From Bacteroidaceae bacterium (GTDB lineage: Bacteria; Bacteroidota; Bacteroidia; Bacteroidales; Bacteroidaceae), in assembly GCA_017450985.1 (NCBI GenBank), contig JAFSSN010000061.1, positions 1 to 38,912 of the forward strand: 38,912 nucleotides of DNA, in the 5' to 3' direction. The notes under the pieces were generated by a model. It was not told where the DNA came from. It made no database searches and saw only the letters and a list, made by a program, of their open reading frames with translations. Shown here piece after piece: positions 9,550-17,693 of the stretch. A program made the translations under genes and the position numbers. Numbering within the stretch: the stretch's first letter is position 1; each line of letters opens with the position of its first letter.

Positions 9550-10776
9550 CTAAAAAGTCCTTTCAAGTACAACATGTTTCAACGAACCATCTGGACTGCG
9601 AAACTTGAACGACATCTCATGATTACGTCGGTCTAAGTGCACGTAAGTGCAGATGTCCGTAATCGGCGTACCGTCAGCCTCCAACAAATAGTCACCCGTA
9701 CGTACCCCTTTGAGATATGCAGCACCACCCTTGCGCACTACAGCCTTGAGGACGCCCAACGTATCATTCGGCTCCGTGGGGACAAAAGAAATACTACCCA
9801 GGCCATCGTTTCCTACCGTAATTACAGAACTACCATCATGAGGCAGAAACACAAACCTTTTCTTCTGTGCATCAATAATCAATGAAGCACGACTCAATAC
9901 TGCTGCCCCAACCCTGGAGCCATTGCATGCCGTTGACAAATACAAATCGTCCAACAGCAATCCACCTACACTCAACGACGGAAAACGAAGAACTCGCTCC
10001 ACCATCGTATCCTTTTTCAAGCCGAACATACCGATATTCGTGTTGATTGTAGAATCCATCTGTACGGTCAGCGCATCAACCTCCTCCCTCTTCTTAGGAT
10101 GCTTGTACAACCAGTTATCCAACATCCGCTGCGACATCTGAACCCAAGTTCGCATTGCACCAGTATCAAAAATCGTACTCAATGTCCCGAAAGGCATTTC
10201 AACGTCGATGACAGGTCGCGACTTATTGACAAGCTTGTACTTCACGTAAGGCCTTCCCTGTTCTTCCGCAGCAAAGAAACCTTTTATGTCAGTCACAATC
10301 AAGAGACTGTCCTTTGTATCCAATTTGAAGGAAAGCCCTCTGCCTACCAAGTCGAAGCCCATGGCACCGTCAAACATATCGCACAGATAGTTTCGCATGC
10401 CATCCGCCGCAACCACACTGTAATTTTCAATTACAAGACCACCCAGTTTAACTGGAGGCAAGACATAACTGGCACGCTTTTTCCTGTTTTCGTTTATATC
10501 CATCACGTTCAGACTATCTGCTTCCGCCAAGTTCATCCACTCTTCATCCAGCCTAATCCAGAATCCCGACTGAGCCCCCGTGTCGAAAAGCAGATTTCTG
10601 ACACTTCCCGCAATCTCCACAGGAACAATAACAGCCCCATCAATAACCTTCACTTTCACCGTATCGGCAAAATCACGCTTAGAAAAACGAATTGAAGAAG
10701 ATGAACGAAACACACCTTGTGCCACAACTGACGTTGCAGAAAAAAGAAAAACTGATAGAATAAAAGCCCATTTCAT
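9550..10776 (-). CDS. Secreted retropepsin-like aspartyl protease with PDZ domain
   Basis: 408 residues from the ATG at 10776 (MKWAFILSVFLF...), chosen because it starts directly at a signal peptide ending near SVVAQG; upstream in-frame starts add a poor N-terminus. Two aspartyl protease motifs occur in one chain, LLFDTGAQSG (D65) and TIFDTGAMRTW (D204), so the two lobes of a retropepsin-type enzyme are probably fused. The last about 90 residues look like a PDZ domain (VVRKGGAAYLKGVRTGDYLLEADGTPI). Expected in the periplasm or on the surface. Substrate unknown. It is transcribed away from the 11-bp array at 10827-10886, which begins just upstream of its likely promoter region. Confidence 0.82.
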   Translation of the reverse strand: MKWAFILSVFLFSATSVVAQGVFRSSSSIRFSKRDFADTVKVKVIDGAVIVPVEIAGSVRNLLFDTGAQSGFWIRLDEEWMNLAEADSLNVMDINENRKKRASYVLPPVKLGGLVIENYSVVAADGMRNYLCDMFDGAMGFDLVGRGLSFKLDTKDSLLIVTDIKGFFAAEEQGRPYVKYKLVNKSRPVIDVEMPFGTLSTIFDTGAMRTWVQMSQRMLDNWLYKHPKKREEVDALTVQMDSTINTNIGMFGLKKDTMVERVLRFPSLSVGGLLLDDLYLSTACNGSRVGAAVLSRASLIIDAQKKRFVFLPHDGSSVITVGNDGLGSISFVPTEPNDTLGVLKAVVRKGGAAYLKGVRTGDYLLEADGTPITDICTYVHLDRRNHEMSFKFRSPDGSLKHVVLERTF

Positions 10777-10826
10777 TTTATACATTACAACATATATTAA
10801 GCAATAAAACATATCAACCAAACTTA

Positions 10827-10886
10827 TTTAACACCGATTTAACAGCGTTCAAACACCATTTAAACGACGTTAAATCGACGTTAAAC
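10827..10886. repeat. 11-bp-period palindromic array A
   Basis: Five consecutive 11-bp units (TTTAACACCGA, TTTAACAGCGT, TCAAACACCAT, TTAAACGACGT, TAAATCGACGT) plus a partial unit. Read on the other strand the array begins TTTAACGTCGATTTAACGTC, so the block as a whole is an imperfect inverted repeat. It lies between the 5' end of the protease gene and the terminator of the cysteine-rich gene. Related in unit sequence to arrays B (24015) and C (30128). Confidence 0.8.
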
Positions 10887-10943
10887 AAAATAGCCTTCCG
10901 CAATATTACCACAGTACTATGCGCAATAAAGTGTAGTTTATTA

Positions 10944-10980
10944 CGGGAAAAACTCCAGTACCATGCGCATGGTACTGGAG
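10944..10980 (-). terminator. Terminator of the 11000-11443 gene, shared-sequence type
   Basis: A perfect 28-bp palindrome (10953-10980, half-site CTCCAGTACCATGC) lies 20 bp after the minus-strand stop and is followed on the minus strand by TTTTTCCCG. The sequence GCATGGTACTGGAGTTTTT recurs at the terminator of the flavoprotein gene (24099-24165). Confidence 0.75.
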
Positions 10981-10999
10981 CAAGATGCTTTCTGGTTAC

Positions 11000-11443
11000 T
11001 CAGTCGTTCCAATTGACAGCTTCCTCGTAACCGTCAAATTCCAATTCATCATTCCCCCCAACCTTACGCAACACTTCACGAACCACAGCCTGATCTTTTG
11101 GCGACAGCGGCTTCTCACCACGACGAAGTGCGAAGTAATTATTGCGTCCAAACTTGCCTTCAAGCACTCTCATGAACGTCTTATACTGTTTCGGTAACAT
11201 TGCCTGCTGGAGATTCACAAATCCACGAGCATAGACAACAGGCTGCGAGTCACGAAAATATGCACACTTACCATCCTTGTCACAAAACTTCGGACTGACT
11301 ATGCGTACACTTTTTCGATTTTCCGCAAGCAAACCAAATGCCAATTGACGCAAGCAATTAGTTGCCAAGGGACAATCTGCAAATATACATGCTTCAAAGT
11401 CATACGGAACATCACTGTATTTTATTTCCCACATAACCCTCAT
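11000..11443 (-). CDS. Cysteine-rich small protein, probably DUF6078 family
   Basis: 147 residues. Two cysteine clusters are visible in the first half: CIFADCPLATNC (about 18-29) and FCDKDGKC (about 53-60), a spacing that could bind a metal or an Fe-S cluster. The second half is helical and basic (LPKQYKTFMRVLEGKFGRNNYFALRRGEKPLSPKDQAVV). It resembles what I remember as DUF6078, a Bacteroidota family of unknown function, but I cannot verify this. The start codon overlaps the stop of the upstream thioredoxin-like gene by 4 bp (ATGA), so the two are probably coupled. No signal peptide: cytoplasmic. Confidence 0.75.
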   Translation of the reverse strand: MRVMWEIKYSDVPYDFEACIFADCPLATNCLRQLAFGLLAENRKSVRIVSPKFCDKDGKCAYFRDSQPVVYARGFVNLQQAMLPKQYKTFMRVLEGKFGRNNYFALRRGEKPLSPKDQAVVREVLRKVGGNDELEFDGYEEAVNWND

Positions 11444-13479
11444 TTATTAAGTCTTTTCTTAACATTTTCAAAGCTGGTGTCAAAATCGTGCATACTGACA
11501 CTGAGCGCATCATCCACAACAAGACCTTCCGGAGTAATTATCACTTTATGTGGAATAGCAGTGAATTCGAACAATTCCTCCATAGCATTGAATGTCACAT
11601 CCGATACGCACATAGTTTCTTCACCGTCCAACCATTCTGCCACATACTTACGATAAGACTCACTTCCACCGGCAATATTTTCATCGGCTATATAAACAAG
11701 TTTCACATCATCACGCTTGGCAATCTTTGAACGCACATCCTTGGAAGCCTGAATCTCACTTCTACAAGGTCCGCATCCCATGCCCCAAAAATCAATCACA
11801 AGATAGCGTCCTGGATAACGCGCAGCTATGGAGCGAACAATATCGGCAGCAACATTTTCTTTTGGCAGTTCCCAAGTAAGATTCTTTGTCAACTTTTCAG
11901 CACAGAATATTTCAGCCTTGTTGTGTATGTAAGGATGAGTCATGGCAGACATATATATAGGATTCATCCCACTTAAACATGAATTGCGTACAAATGACTT
12001 CTTGTCTTCCTCTGTCAATGAACTATCAGCCATAACCTCAGGAATCTTTTGCTCAGCATCACTCCATCTGTCAAAACTTTGCTTATAATGATCAAACACA
12101 CTAAGCTGAGCCACAAACGAATCGTCTTTGTCGCCACCAAGCAATTCACGTAAAGCTGCACGACGCACCTTCATCTCTGCTTCCGAGTCATATTCCTCAC
12201 AATCACCCATATACTTCCGTACCTTTTCTTTTACGTAAGTGGAATACCACAAATAATTAGACATAAAAGAACACAACCTGCCACAACTCAACACCAAAGG
12301 ATTATTATAGTCAAAGACCTTCATGCCTGCATATAATTTCAAATCGGTCAAAGCAGCAAGTTCTGCACTGTCAGTAACATTCGCATGCCACATGCCCTGC
12401 TCATCCTGCTCCCATTTCTTAATCATGTCCCAACGCATCATCGTATAGTTCAAAATACCCAAGGTATATGCCGTCTGAATTTGAGCCAATGCCAACCTAA
12501 CCTCCAACGGAGTGTAATTATTCTTACGACGGAACTGGTCAAGATAGTAAAGCATATTGTCAAGTTTCTTTTTTGCATACGCAGGAAAATCGGCAGCCTT
12601 GCCATCAAAATCTCCTGCACCGACTTCGTCAAAAAAATGAGACGTCTTCAACAGACGGCACACATCCTTGCTGCTACCATTGTTGTAAACGCAGATATGC
12701 TTGCCACTCTCGTCCTTACGCACCGTAATGTCGATAGTCTCACCAGGACGGGCAAAGAAAGGAATAGATTGAAAATCATTCTTAGGAGTCGGTACATAGA
12801 AACAAGAAAGCAAAGGCGAACTATAGCAGAAATGCTTCACAAACGTTCCGTCAGGCTTAATAGGCATATTGACAATCGCATTCTTTTCTGCCAACACATC
12901 ATAATTATAAAGGGTCAACGTATCGGAGCCAAACACATTCTTGTCATATCCCTCTATGCGTCCCCTGATGGTGATGGTGTCAGTCTTCAACCAGTCTGAC
13001 GGCAAGGTGTAAGGATTGGCATCAAGAAGTTCCTTGACCGTAGGACAATGCAACTTCATCTTACTGTCGTGAATGCCCAGCACCTTGAAGAAGTTGTCAT
13101 CCTCGCCTTCTATGAAGTCAAACATCTTAACACCCTTCGGCATAGGGGCAAAATGCAGAGTAAAATCCGTCATTCCCGATTCGGGTGACTGAATCCAGTC
13201 GTCCAGTTTCAATCCTTCCGACGAACGGAGAGGATAACGGTTGCCTGTCTCATCCTTCAAGTAGGCACACGGCAGAATGCTGAACCATTCGCCAACACGA
13301 TACGTCATCGTAAACTTTATCGTTGTTGCCGTATCAGTCATTATTACCTCATTAGGTTTCAAACCACCATAGTGAAAACCAAGGCACAACATAGATTCAG
13401 GCGACGTGATTCGCTTAATTACTTTCGCCTGCGCCGTCAATGCAACACATGCAAACAAAAGACAAAATATTTTCTTCAT
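11440..13479 (-). CDS. Periplasmic TlpA/ResA-type thioredoxin-fold protein with long N-terminal region
   Basis: 679 residues. Signal peptide about 1-18 (MKKIFCLLFACVALTAQA). The C-terminal about 140 residues are a thioredoxin-like domain with the redox motif CGPC (C569, C572) in YLVIDFWGMGCGPCRSEI and the cis-proline region TAIPHKVIITPEG. The first about 500 residues are a beta-rich N-terminal domain plus a helical region, an arrangement common in Bacteroidota TlpA-type proteins whose N-terminal part has no known function. It probably reduces or shuffles disulfides in the periplasm. It heads a two-gene unit with the cysteine-rich protein, whose start overlaps its stop. No convincing -7 box was found upstream. 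Confidence 0.83.
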   Translation of the reverse strand: MKKIFCLLFACVALTAQAKVIKRITSPESMLCLGFHYGGLKPNEVIMTDTATTIKFTMTYRVGEWFSILPCAYLKDETGNRYPLRSSEGLKLDDWIQSPESGMTDFTLHFAPMPKGVKMFDFIEGEDDNFFKVLGIHDSKMKLHCPTVKELLDANPYTLPSDWLKTDTITIRGRIEGYDKNVFGSDTLTLYNYDVLAEKNAIVNMPIKPDGTFVKHFCYSSPLLSCFYVPTPKNDFQSIPFFARPGETIDITVRKDESGKHICVYNNGSSKDVCRLLKTSHFFDEVGAGDFDGKAADFPAYAKKKLDNMLYYLDQFRRKNNYTPLEVRLALAQIQTAYTLGILNYTMMRWDMIKKWEQDEQGMWHANVTDSAELAALTDLKLYAGMKVFDYNNPLVLSCGRLCSFMSNYLWYSTYVKEKVRKYMGDCEEYDSEAEMKVRRAALRELLGGDKDDSFVAQLSVFDHYKQSFDRWSDAEQKIPEVMADSSLTEEDKKSFVRNSCLSGMNPIYMSAMTHPYIHNKAEIFCAEKLTKNLTWELPKENVAADIVRSIAARYPGRYLVIDFWGMGCGPCRSEIQASKDVRSKIAKRDDVKLVYIADENIAGGSESYRKYVAEWLDGEETMCVSDVTFNAMEELFEFTAIPHKVIITPEGLVVDDALSVSMHDFDTSFENVKKRLNK

Positions 13480-13601
13480 AAGTTTTAATTAAAAAGGTTA
13501 TTATAATCCAAACTTTCATACTCATAGTCCATTATTGTCCACAGCTTTAGAAATACACATTTTTCATATATTAAGGTGCGATGTAGGGCAAAAGAAACGA
13601 G

Positions 13602-13645
13602 AAAAAACAATCCCCTGCAAAGGCAAACAAAAGCCTTTGCGGGGG
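13602..13645 (-). terminator. Intrinsic terminator of the GH97 gene
   Basis: CCCCTGCAAAGGC (13612-13624) pairs with GCCTTTGCGGGGG (13633-13645) with one non-Watson-Crick position and an 8-nt loop; on the minus strand it is followed by ATTGTTTTTT. It lies 9 nt after the stop codon. Confidence 0.85.
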
Positions 13646-13653
13646 AAAGATAT

Positions 13654-15636
13654 TTACTTAATCACCACACCACCGTTAGATGGGATAGCAACTGCGATGT
13701 TTTGTTTCTTGGAAACCTTAACTGTCTTAACGTCATTGTTAAGATAGAGCTGTACAGACTGGCCAGCCTCAAACATAGGAAGGCTGACATTAATCTTCAA
13801 AGGCTCAGAAGTAGCGTTCACACCGGCAACATACCACTTGCCGTCTGTAGCCTGACGAGCCAGTAAAATGTACTTGCCTGGATAGCCGTCGATGAACTTA
13901 ACGTCCTTCCAAGTTGTAGGCACAGCCTTCATGAAGTCGATAGCCCATGCTGGAGCATCCTCAAGATTGTTAGGAGCAAGAGCAAAGTTCTGTACAGGAG
14001 TCTGGAAGAGAACAGCAGTAGCAAGAGCATACACATCAGATGTTATACGCTTTCTGCCGTGCTGATTGTCCTTTGCATAGAACTTGTTGAGTGCCGAACC
14101 ACCGAAGTCCATGTTGCCCACAGCATTGCGGAGCACAGGGTGAATAGTTGCAGCGAGAGCCTCGATGTCATTGTCATGCTGTCCGAAAGAGAAGTTCTCA
14201 CTTGCACGCACAGCCTCACAAGATATGAAGTTAGGATACATACGCTCCCAACCGCGTGGAAGAGTACAGCCATGATAGATAATCTCCAATCCGTAGTCGT
14301 TGGCATCGATGAGTATATCCTCATACATCTGCATAGTCTGCTGCTTGTCAGAGCCGATGAAGTCAATCTTCAATCCCTTCACGCCAGCCTTCTTCAGCCA
14401 AGCCATCTCCTGACGGCGCTCAAGCATACGGTGCATCTTGCCGCGAGGACCCTGTGGAGCATCGTTCCAATATCCGGTAGAGTTGTACCAGAGATATACG
14501 CCGACGTTCTTAGTCTTAGCATAGCGTACAAGCTGCTCCATCTTCTCATAACCGATGTTAGTGTCCCAGAGAGCATCGATGAGCACATACTCATAACCCA
14601 TCTTTGAAGCAAAGTCGATGTACTCCTGCTGCTCCTTGTAGTTACAGCTTGCATCCATGCGGATAATCCAGCTCCAAGTAGCACGACCGTACTTGTAAGT
14701 CTGGCTTGCCTTGTACATAGGCTTCACCAAGTCCCACATGATAGTAGTCTCGGCAATAGGAGCGAGAGTCTCACCCACCGTGATGGTACGCCAAGGAGTG
14801 TAGCCTGGGAGCATGATGGCAGGACTTGCGCTGCCCACGCCACCGAATTCGGTTTCCTCAGGATAGGCAACAGAATACTTGTTGTCGGTGCATGAGAGAC
14901 GTGAAGCACAGTACTTACCGTCAACACCAGTCTCACAGAGCATAACCCACAAAGTCTTCTCCGTAACCTTTGGAGCCTTGCGTACCTTACCCGGTACACG
15001 TGCCAGATTCTTTGCATTAACCTTGAAGAGAGCAGGGAAAGTGAAACCGCGTCCATGACCGTTTGTGCCCATATTAGCGTCATACTCATAGAATGTCTCG
15101 TAACTTGGAGCAGTACGCGCAAAACCTGTCTGCGGAGTCATCTGCGGACAAAGGAATGTAGTAGTACCTGTAGGCATTGTAAAAGTTGTAGCCTCAGAAT
15201 TAACGATGCAGGCGAGGCGGTCGCGCTGAGGCTTCATCTGATAGCGGAAAGCCACATTATTGTTGTCAACATGGAAAGTGACGTCGAAAGCAGGCTTGCC
15301 GTCCTTAGAGTAAGACACAGTCTGCTCGTTAGCCTTAAACTCAATATGCGCCTTCTTCGCATTAGGGAGGTCATAAGACTGGCTCACCTCAAAGTTTGCC
15401 GATACATTGTCCTGCTTCAGTCCCTTTGTGAAGTCGCCCACAGAAGTCTGCAAACCGAGTGGTGATTTACTAATAACAGTCGAATTAGCATACTCAACGT
15501 TGAACATTGGAGTACCTTCAGCCGACATATAAAGATTCACAGTAAGTTGCCCGTCAGGGCTTGAGATTGTCTGTGCATTGACAGACATTAGTGACGATAA
15601 AGCTATGCCACCAAGTAATAGCGCAAGTTTATTCAT
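13654..15636 (-). CDS. GH97 family glycoside hydrolase, retaining-type active site
   Basis: 660 residues, normal for GH97. Signal peptide about 1-21 (ends SVNAQ). An N-terminal beta-sandwich (about 22-290) is followed by a catalytic barrel (about 300-570) and a C-terminal beta domain. The family includes SusB-like inverting alpha-glucosidases and retaining alpha-galactosidases/glucosidases. Here the strand motif GLKIDFIGSD provides D425 where retaining members carry the nucleophile, and the following strand reads IYHGCTLPRGWER, with His-Gly where SusB-type enzymes have His-Glu; E474 or E480 (SCEAVRASE) is the candidate acid/base. I therefore place it with the retaining members, from remembered family alignments. 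Periplasmic. It has its own promoter (15672-15702) and terminator, and no SusCD partners are in the window. Confidence 0.92.
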   Translation of the reverse strand: MNKLALLLGGIALSSLMSVNAQTISSPDGQLTVNLYMSAEGTPMFNVEYANSTVISKSPLGLQTSVGDFTKGLKQDNVSANFEVSQSYDLPNAKKAHIEFKANEQTVSYSKDGKPAFDVTFHVDNNNVAFRYQMKPQRDRLACIVNSEATTFTMPTGTTTFLCPQMTPQTGFARTAPSYETFYEYDANMGTNGHGRGFTFPALFKVNAKNLARVPGKVRKAPKVTEKTLWVMLCETGVDGKYCASRLSCTDNKYSVAYPEETEFGGVGSASPAIMLPGYTPWRTITVGETLAPIAETTIMWDLVKPMYKASQTYKYGRATWSWIIRMDASCNYKEQQEYIDFASKMGYEYVLIDALWDTNIGYEKMEQLVRYAKTKNVGVYLWYNSTGYWNDAPQGPRGKMHRMLERRQEMAWLKKAGVKGLKIDFIGSDKQQTMQMYEDILIDANDYGLEIIYHGCTLPRGWERMYPNFISCEAVRASENFSFGQHDNDIEALAATIHPVLRNAVGNMDFGGSALNKFYAKDNQHGRKRITSDVYALATAVLFQTPVQNFALAPNNLEDAPAWAIDFMKAVPTTWKDVKFIDGYPGKYILLARQATDGKWYVAGVNATSEPLKINVSLPMFEAGQSVQLYLNNDVKTVKVSKKQNIAVAIPSNGGVVIK

Positions 15637-15671
15637 TAGGAATAATTAGTATAAAATTTAAACGTTCTGTA

Positions 15672-15702
15672 CAAATATACTGCTTTTTACAATCCACACA
15701 AA
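15672..15702 (-). promoter_or_regulatory. Promoter of the GH97 gene
   Basis: On the minus strand TTTG (15702-15699) and TATATTTG (15679-15672) are 19 bp apart. Expected start near 15665, 29 nt before the ATG. It is back-to-back with the DUF1294 promoter at 15750-15781. Confidence 0.82.
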
Positions 15703-15749
15703 AGTATATGCTACTTTTGGCACAATACGGACTAAAAAAAATCATTTTC

Positions 15750-15781
15750 TTTGTTTAAGCGCCCAAAAAGAGATAACTTTG
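15750..15781 (+). promoter_or_regulatory. Promoter of the DUF1294 gene
   Basis: TTTG at 15750-15753 and TAACTTTG at 15774-15781, separated by 20 bp; ATG follows at 15810. Confidence 0.82.
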
Positions 15782-15809
15782 CAACAAACAACAAACAAAA
15801 AATTACAAG

Positions 15810-16088
15810 ATGATATTACAAATAATACTTATCTATCTTTTGGCTATTACCATAGTCACCTTCATCGTGTACGGCATTGACAAGCTGCGTGCCAAGCACG
15901 AGACATGGCGCATTTCCGAAGCCACTCTCCTGTGGTTGGCATTCATCGGTGGCAGCGTAGGTGCGCTGCTCGGTATGCAGGTATGGCGACACAAGACCCA
16001 GCACAAGAAGTTCACCATCGGTGTTCCTATCATACTTGTGTTCCACCTCGTCCTCGTAGGACTGTACCTCTACTACGTAGTATTCTAA
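15810..16088 (+). CDS. DUF1294 family small membrane protein
   Basis: 92 residues. Transmembrane segments at about 2-22 and 69-90, with a possible re-entrant or third segment at about 38-56 (LLWLAFIGGSVGALLGMQVW). The middle carries the DUF1294 signature: YGIDKLRAKHETWRISE, GGSVGALLGM and RHKTQHKKFTIGVP. The role of the family is unknown; an N-terminal RNA-binding cold-shock domain, present in some members, is absent here. Inner membrane. Monocistronic, with a promoter at 15750 and a terminator at 16123. Confidence 0.9.
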   Translation: MILQIILIYLLAITIVTFIVYGIDKLRAKHETWRISEATLLWLAFIGGSVGALLGMQVWRHKTQHKKFTIGVPIILVFHLVLVGLYLYYVVF

Positions 16089-16122
16089 CGAAAGCACAGC
16101 CCGTCTTACCGAAAAATAAAAT

Positions 16123-16156
16123 CAGGCTATCCATGTGCGTGGATAGCCTGTCTTTC
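16123..16156 (+). terminator. Terminator-like hairpin after the DUF1294 gene
   Basis: A perfect 11-bp stem (CAGGCTATCCA at 16123-16133 with 16140-16150) and a 6-nt loop, followed by TCTTTC, a weak T-tract. Confidence 0.65.
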
Positions 16157-16261
16157 ACGTCTAATGCCGTCAAACACATAAATTGACTGACGCAAAATTA
16201 CGGAAAGAAAACGAAATGCACAAAGTTATGGTTACAAAAAAGAAAAATAAAGCATATATCA

Positions 16262-16292
16262 TTGCCCAATAGGACAGAAATGATTAACTTTG
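16262..16292 (+). promoter_or_regulatory. Promoter of the fimbrillin-like gene
   Basis: TTG at 16262-16264 and TAACTTTG at 16285-16292 with 20 bp between them. The leader to the ATG at 16338 would be about 39 nt. Confidence 0.78.
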
Positions 16293-16337
16293 AACAACTT
16301 TTCTTAATGACAGTTTCGTAATTACCCACCATAGTAT

Positions 16338-17249
16338 ATGAACAAACTTCTTTTTGCTCTATCAACATTGATTATCGCGACTTCGTGTGCCGACGACATG
16401 ACACGCTACGACGCACTGGAAGGCGAAGAAATAAGGGCTACCGTACACATGCAGGATTTCACCTACGACGACGATACTCGCACTACGCTGTCGCTGGGCG
16501 AGGAGGGGCTGTCGTTTGCATGGAACGACGACGACCTGATTGGTGTGTTTCCTATCTACCCCGAGCCTAACTCACAGGCACGAAAGGCTATAAAGACTAT
16601 AGAGAACTGCCAAGACGGACACTATGCCGAGTTCAACGGCGGCGGATGGCTGCTCAACCGCTCCTACACGTATTCGGCATACTATCCCTACAACGGCAAG
16701 CTGCCTATCAGCACCAACTATGACGAGATTCCTATCAAAATGGGGGGACAGGCTCAAACGGGCAACGGTTCGACAAGTCATCTGGGCAAGTACGACTTCA
16801 TGTGTGCGCCTTCGACGTTTGTCACGACAAAGCGTCCCGACGGCAGCGACTGCGTAGTGGCCTTCGACTTCAAGCACCTTGTGGCTATCTGGCAGGTGAC
16901 GGTACTGACCAACGGCATTGCCGCCGAATGGTCGCACATGACCATTACGAACACCGACGGCGAGGAGGTATTCACCACAGAGGCACGAATGAACACATCG
17001 ACCTGCGAGGTGACTCCGACAGCATCGGCATCGCACATGGACCTTGCGCTCAACGACATCGTGACGACAACGGAGGACCAGTACATCACGCTGTTCATCT
17101 CCGTGCTGCCAGCCGAGACCGGCAACATCAGTCTGAGCCTCTTCACTGCCGACGGCGAGGAGTACACCGCTCCACTCACGTCAAAGTCGCTCACAGCCGG
17201 CAGGGCTACACGAAGCGTGGCATACGAACTGAACCGGAAAGCGGAATAA
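16338..17249 (+). CDS. Fimbrillin-family (Mfa-like) lipoprotein
   Basis: 303 residues. A lipoprotein signal peptide ends in LIIATSC, so the mature protein starts at C17 followed by ADDM. The body shows fimbrillin-like features: FAWNDDDLIGVFPIYP near residue 55, SAYYPYNG near 115, a central FDFKHLVAIWQVTV strand, and a C-terminal LTAGRATRSVAYEL. Members are surface or pilus lipoproteins exported through the lipoprotein pathway; some are cleaved and polymerise into fimbriae. No partner fimbrial genes are adjacent, so it may be a solitary surface adhesin-like lipoprotein. Local GC is higher than in neighbours. The 11-bp array D lies about 170 bp downstream. Confidence 0.8.
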   Translation: MNKLLFALSTLIIATSCADDMTRYDALEGEEIRATVHMQDFTYDDDTRTTLSLGEEGLSFAWNDDDLIGVFPIYPEPNSQARKAIKTIENCQDGHYAEFNGGGWLLNRSYTYSAYYPYNGKLPISTNYDEIPIKMGGQAQTGNGSTSHLGKYDFMCAPSTFVTTKRPDGSDCVVAFDFKHLVAIWQVTVLTNGIAAEWSHMTITNTDGEEVFTTEARMNTSTCEVTPTASASHMDLALNDIVTTTEDQYITLFISVLPAETGNISLSLFTADGEEYTAPLTSKSLTAGRATRSVAYELNRKAE

Positions 17250-17630
17250 CGGAAAGCGCGGACACGTGGCTATGCGAGGCATTGGCGGCAAACTGAAAAG
17301 GGCTTTTCCGTTTCTGGAAAATAGAATAACAGCGAAATTCACAACGCTGAAACCGTCCACTTTTCGCCGTTCACTTTTCATGTTTCTCCCCTATCCCGTC
17401 CGAGACACATACGAGGTATGTACGGATGATGTACGGATTTTCTACGGGTGTTTTACGGGTATTCTACGGGTTTTATCCGTATAAATGCGTAGAAAATGCG
17501 ATGAAAATACGGAGAAAACCCGTAGCGACATCATAGTAAAGACGAGGAAGTGTCACAGTAGAGGCGGAGAAATTCGCCACATAAAGGCATTTATTTCAGC
17601 AATTTAAGCAAATCAAAGAGTTATCAGCAT
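17250..17630. other. Intergenic region between convergent genes, no gene seen
   Basis: About 380 bp between the fimbrillin-like gene and the terminator of the minus-strand lipoprotein gene. No coding potential or promoter match was found. Its main content is the 11-bp-period array D at 17419-17528. Confidence 0.6.
17419..17528. repeat. 11-bp-period palindromic array D (TACGGGT type)
   Basis: Ten consecutive 11-bp units, for example TGTACGGATGA, TGTACGGATTT, TCTACGGGTGT, TTTACGGGTAT, TCTACGGGTTT, then TATCCGTATAA, ATGCGTAGAAA, ATGCGATGAAA, ATACGGAGAAA, ACCCGTAGCGA. The second half is the reverse complement type of the first, so 17464-17481 pairs with 17508-17525 (18 bp, one mismatch). Closely related to array E at 30884-31004. 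Confidence 0.88.
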
Positions 17631-17666
17631 AGAAAAAGGGGATGCATCATCATTGACACATCCCCT
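17631..17666 (-). terminator. Intrinsic terminator of the lipoprotein gene
   Basis: AGGGGATG (17637-17644) pairs with CATCCCCT (17659-17666); on the minus strand the hairpin is followed by TTTTTCT. Confidence 0.82.
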
Positions 17667-17693
17667 ATCTTGTCGCTTGCAACCGCACCACCG

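Noticed and set aside
7688..15636. GH13 and GH97 genes considered as a Sus-type starch locus
   Set aside because: No SusC, SusD or SusR is between them, they are on opposite strands, the GH13 enzyme lacks a signal peptide and the GH97 residues are not of the SusB type.
17419..17528. Array D considered as a CRISPR
   Set aside because: Units are 11 bp with no spacers and no cas genes are in the window.
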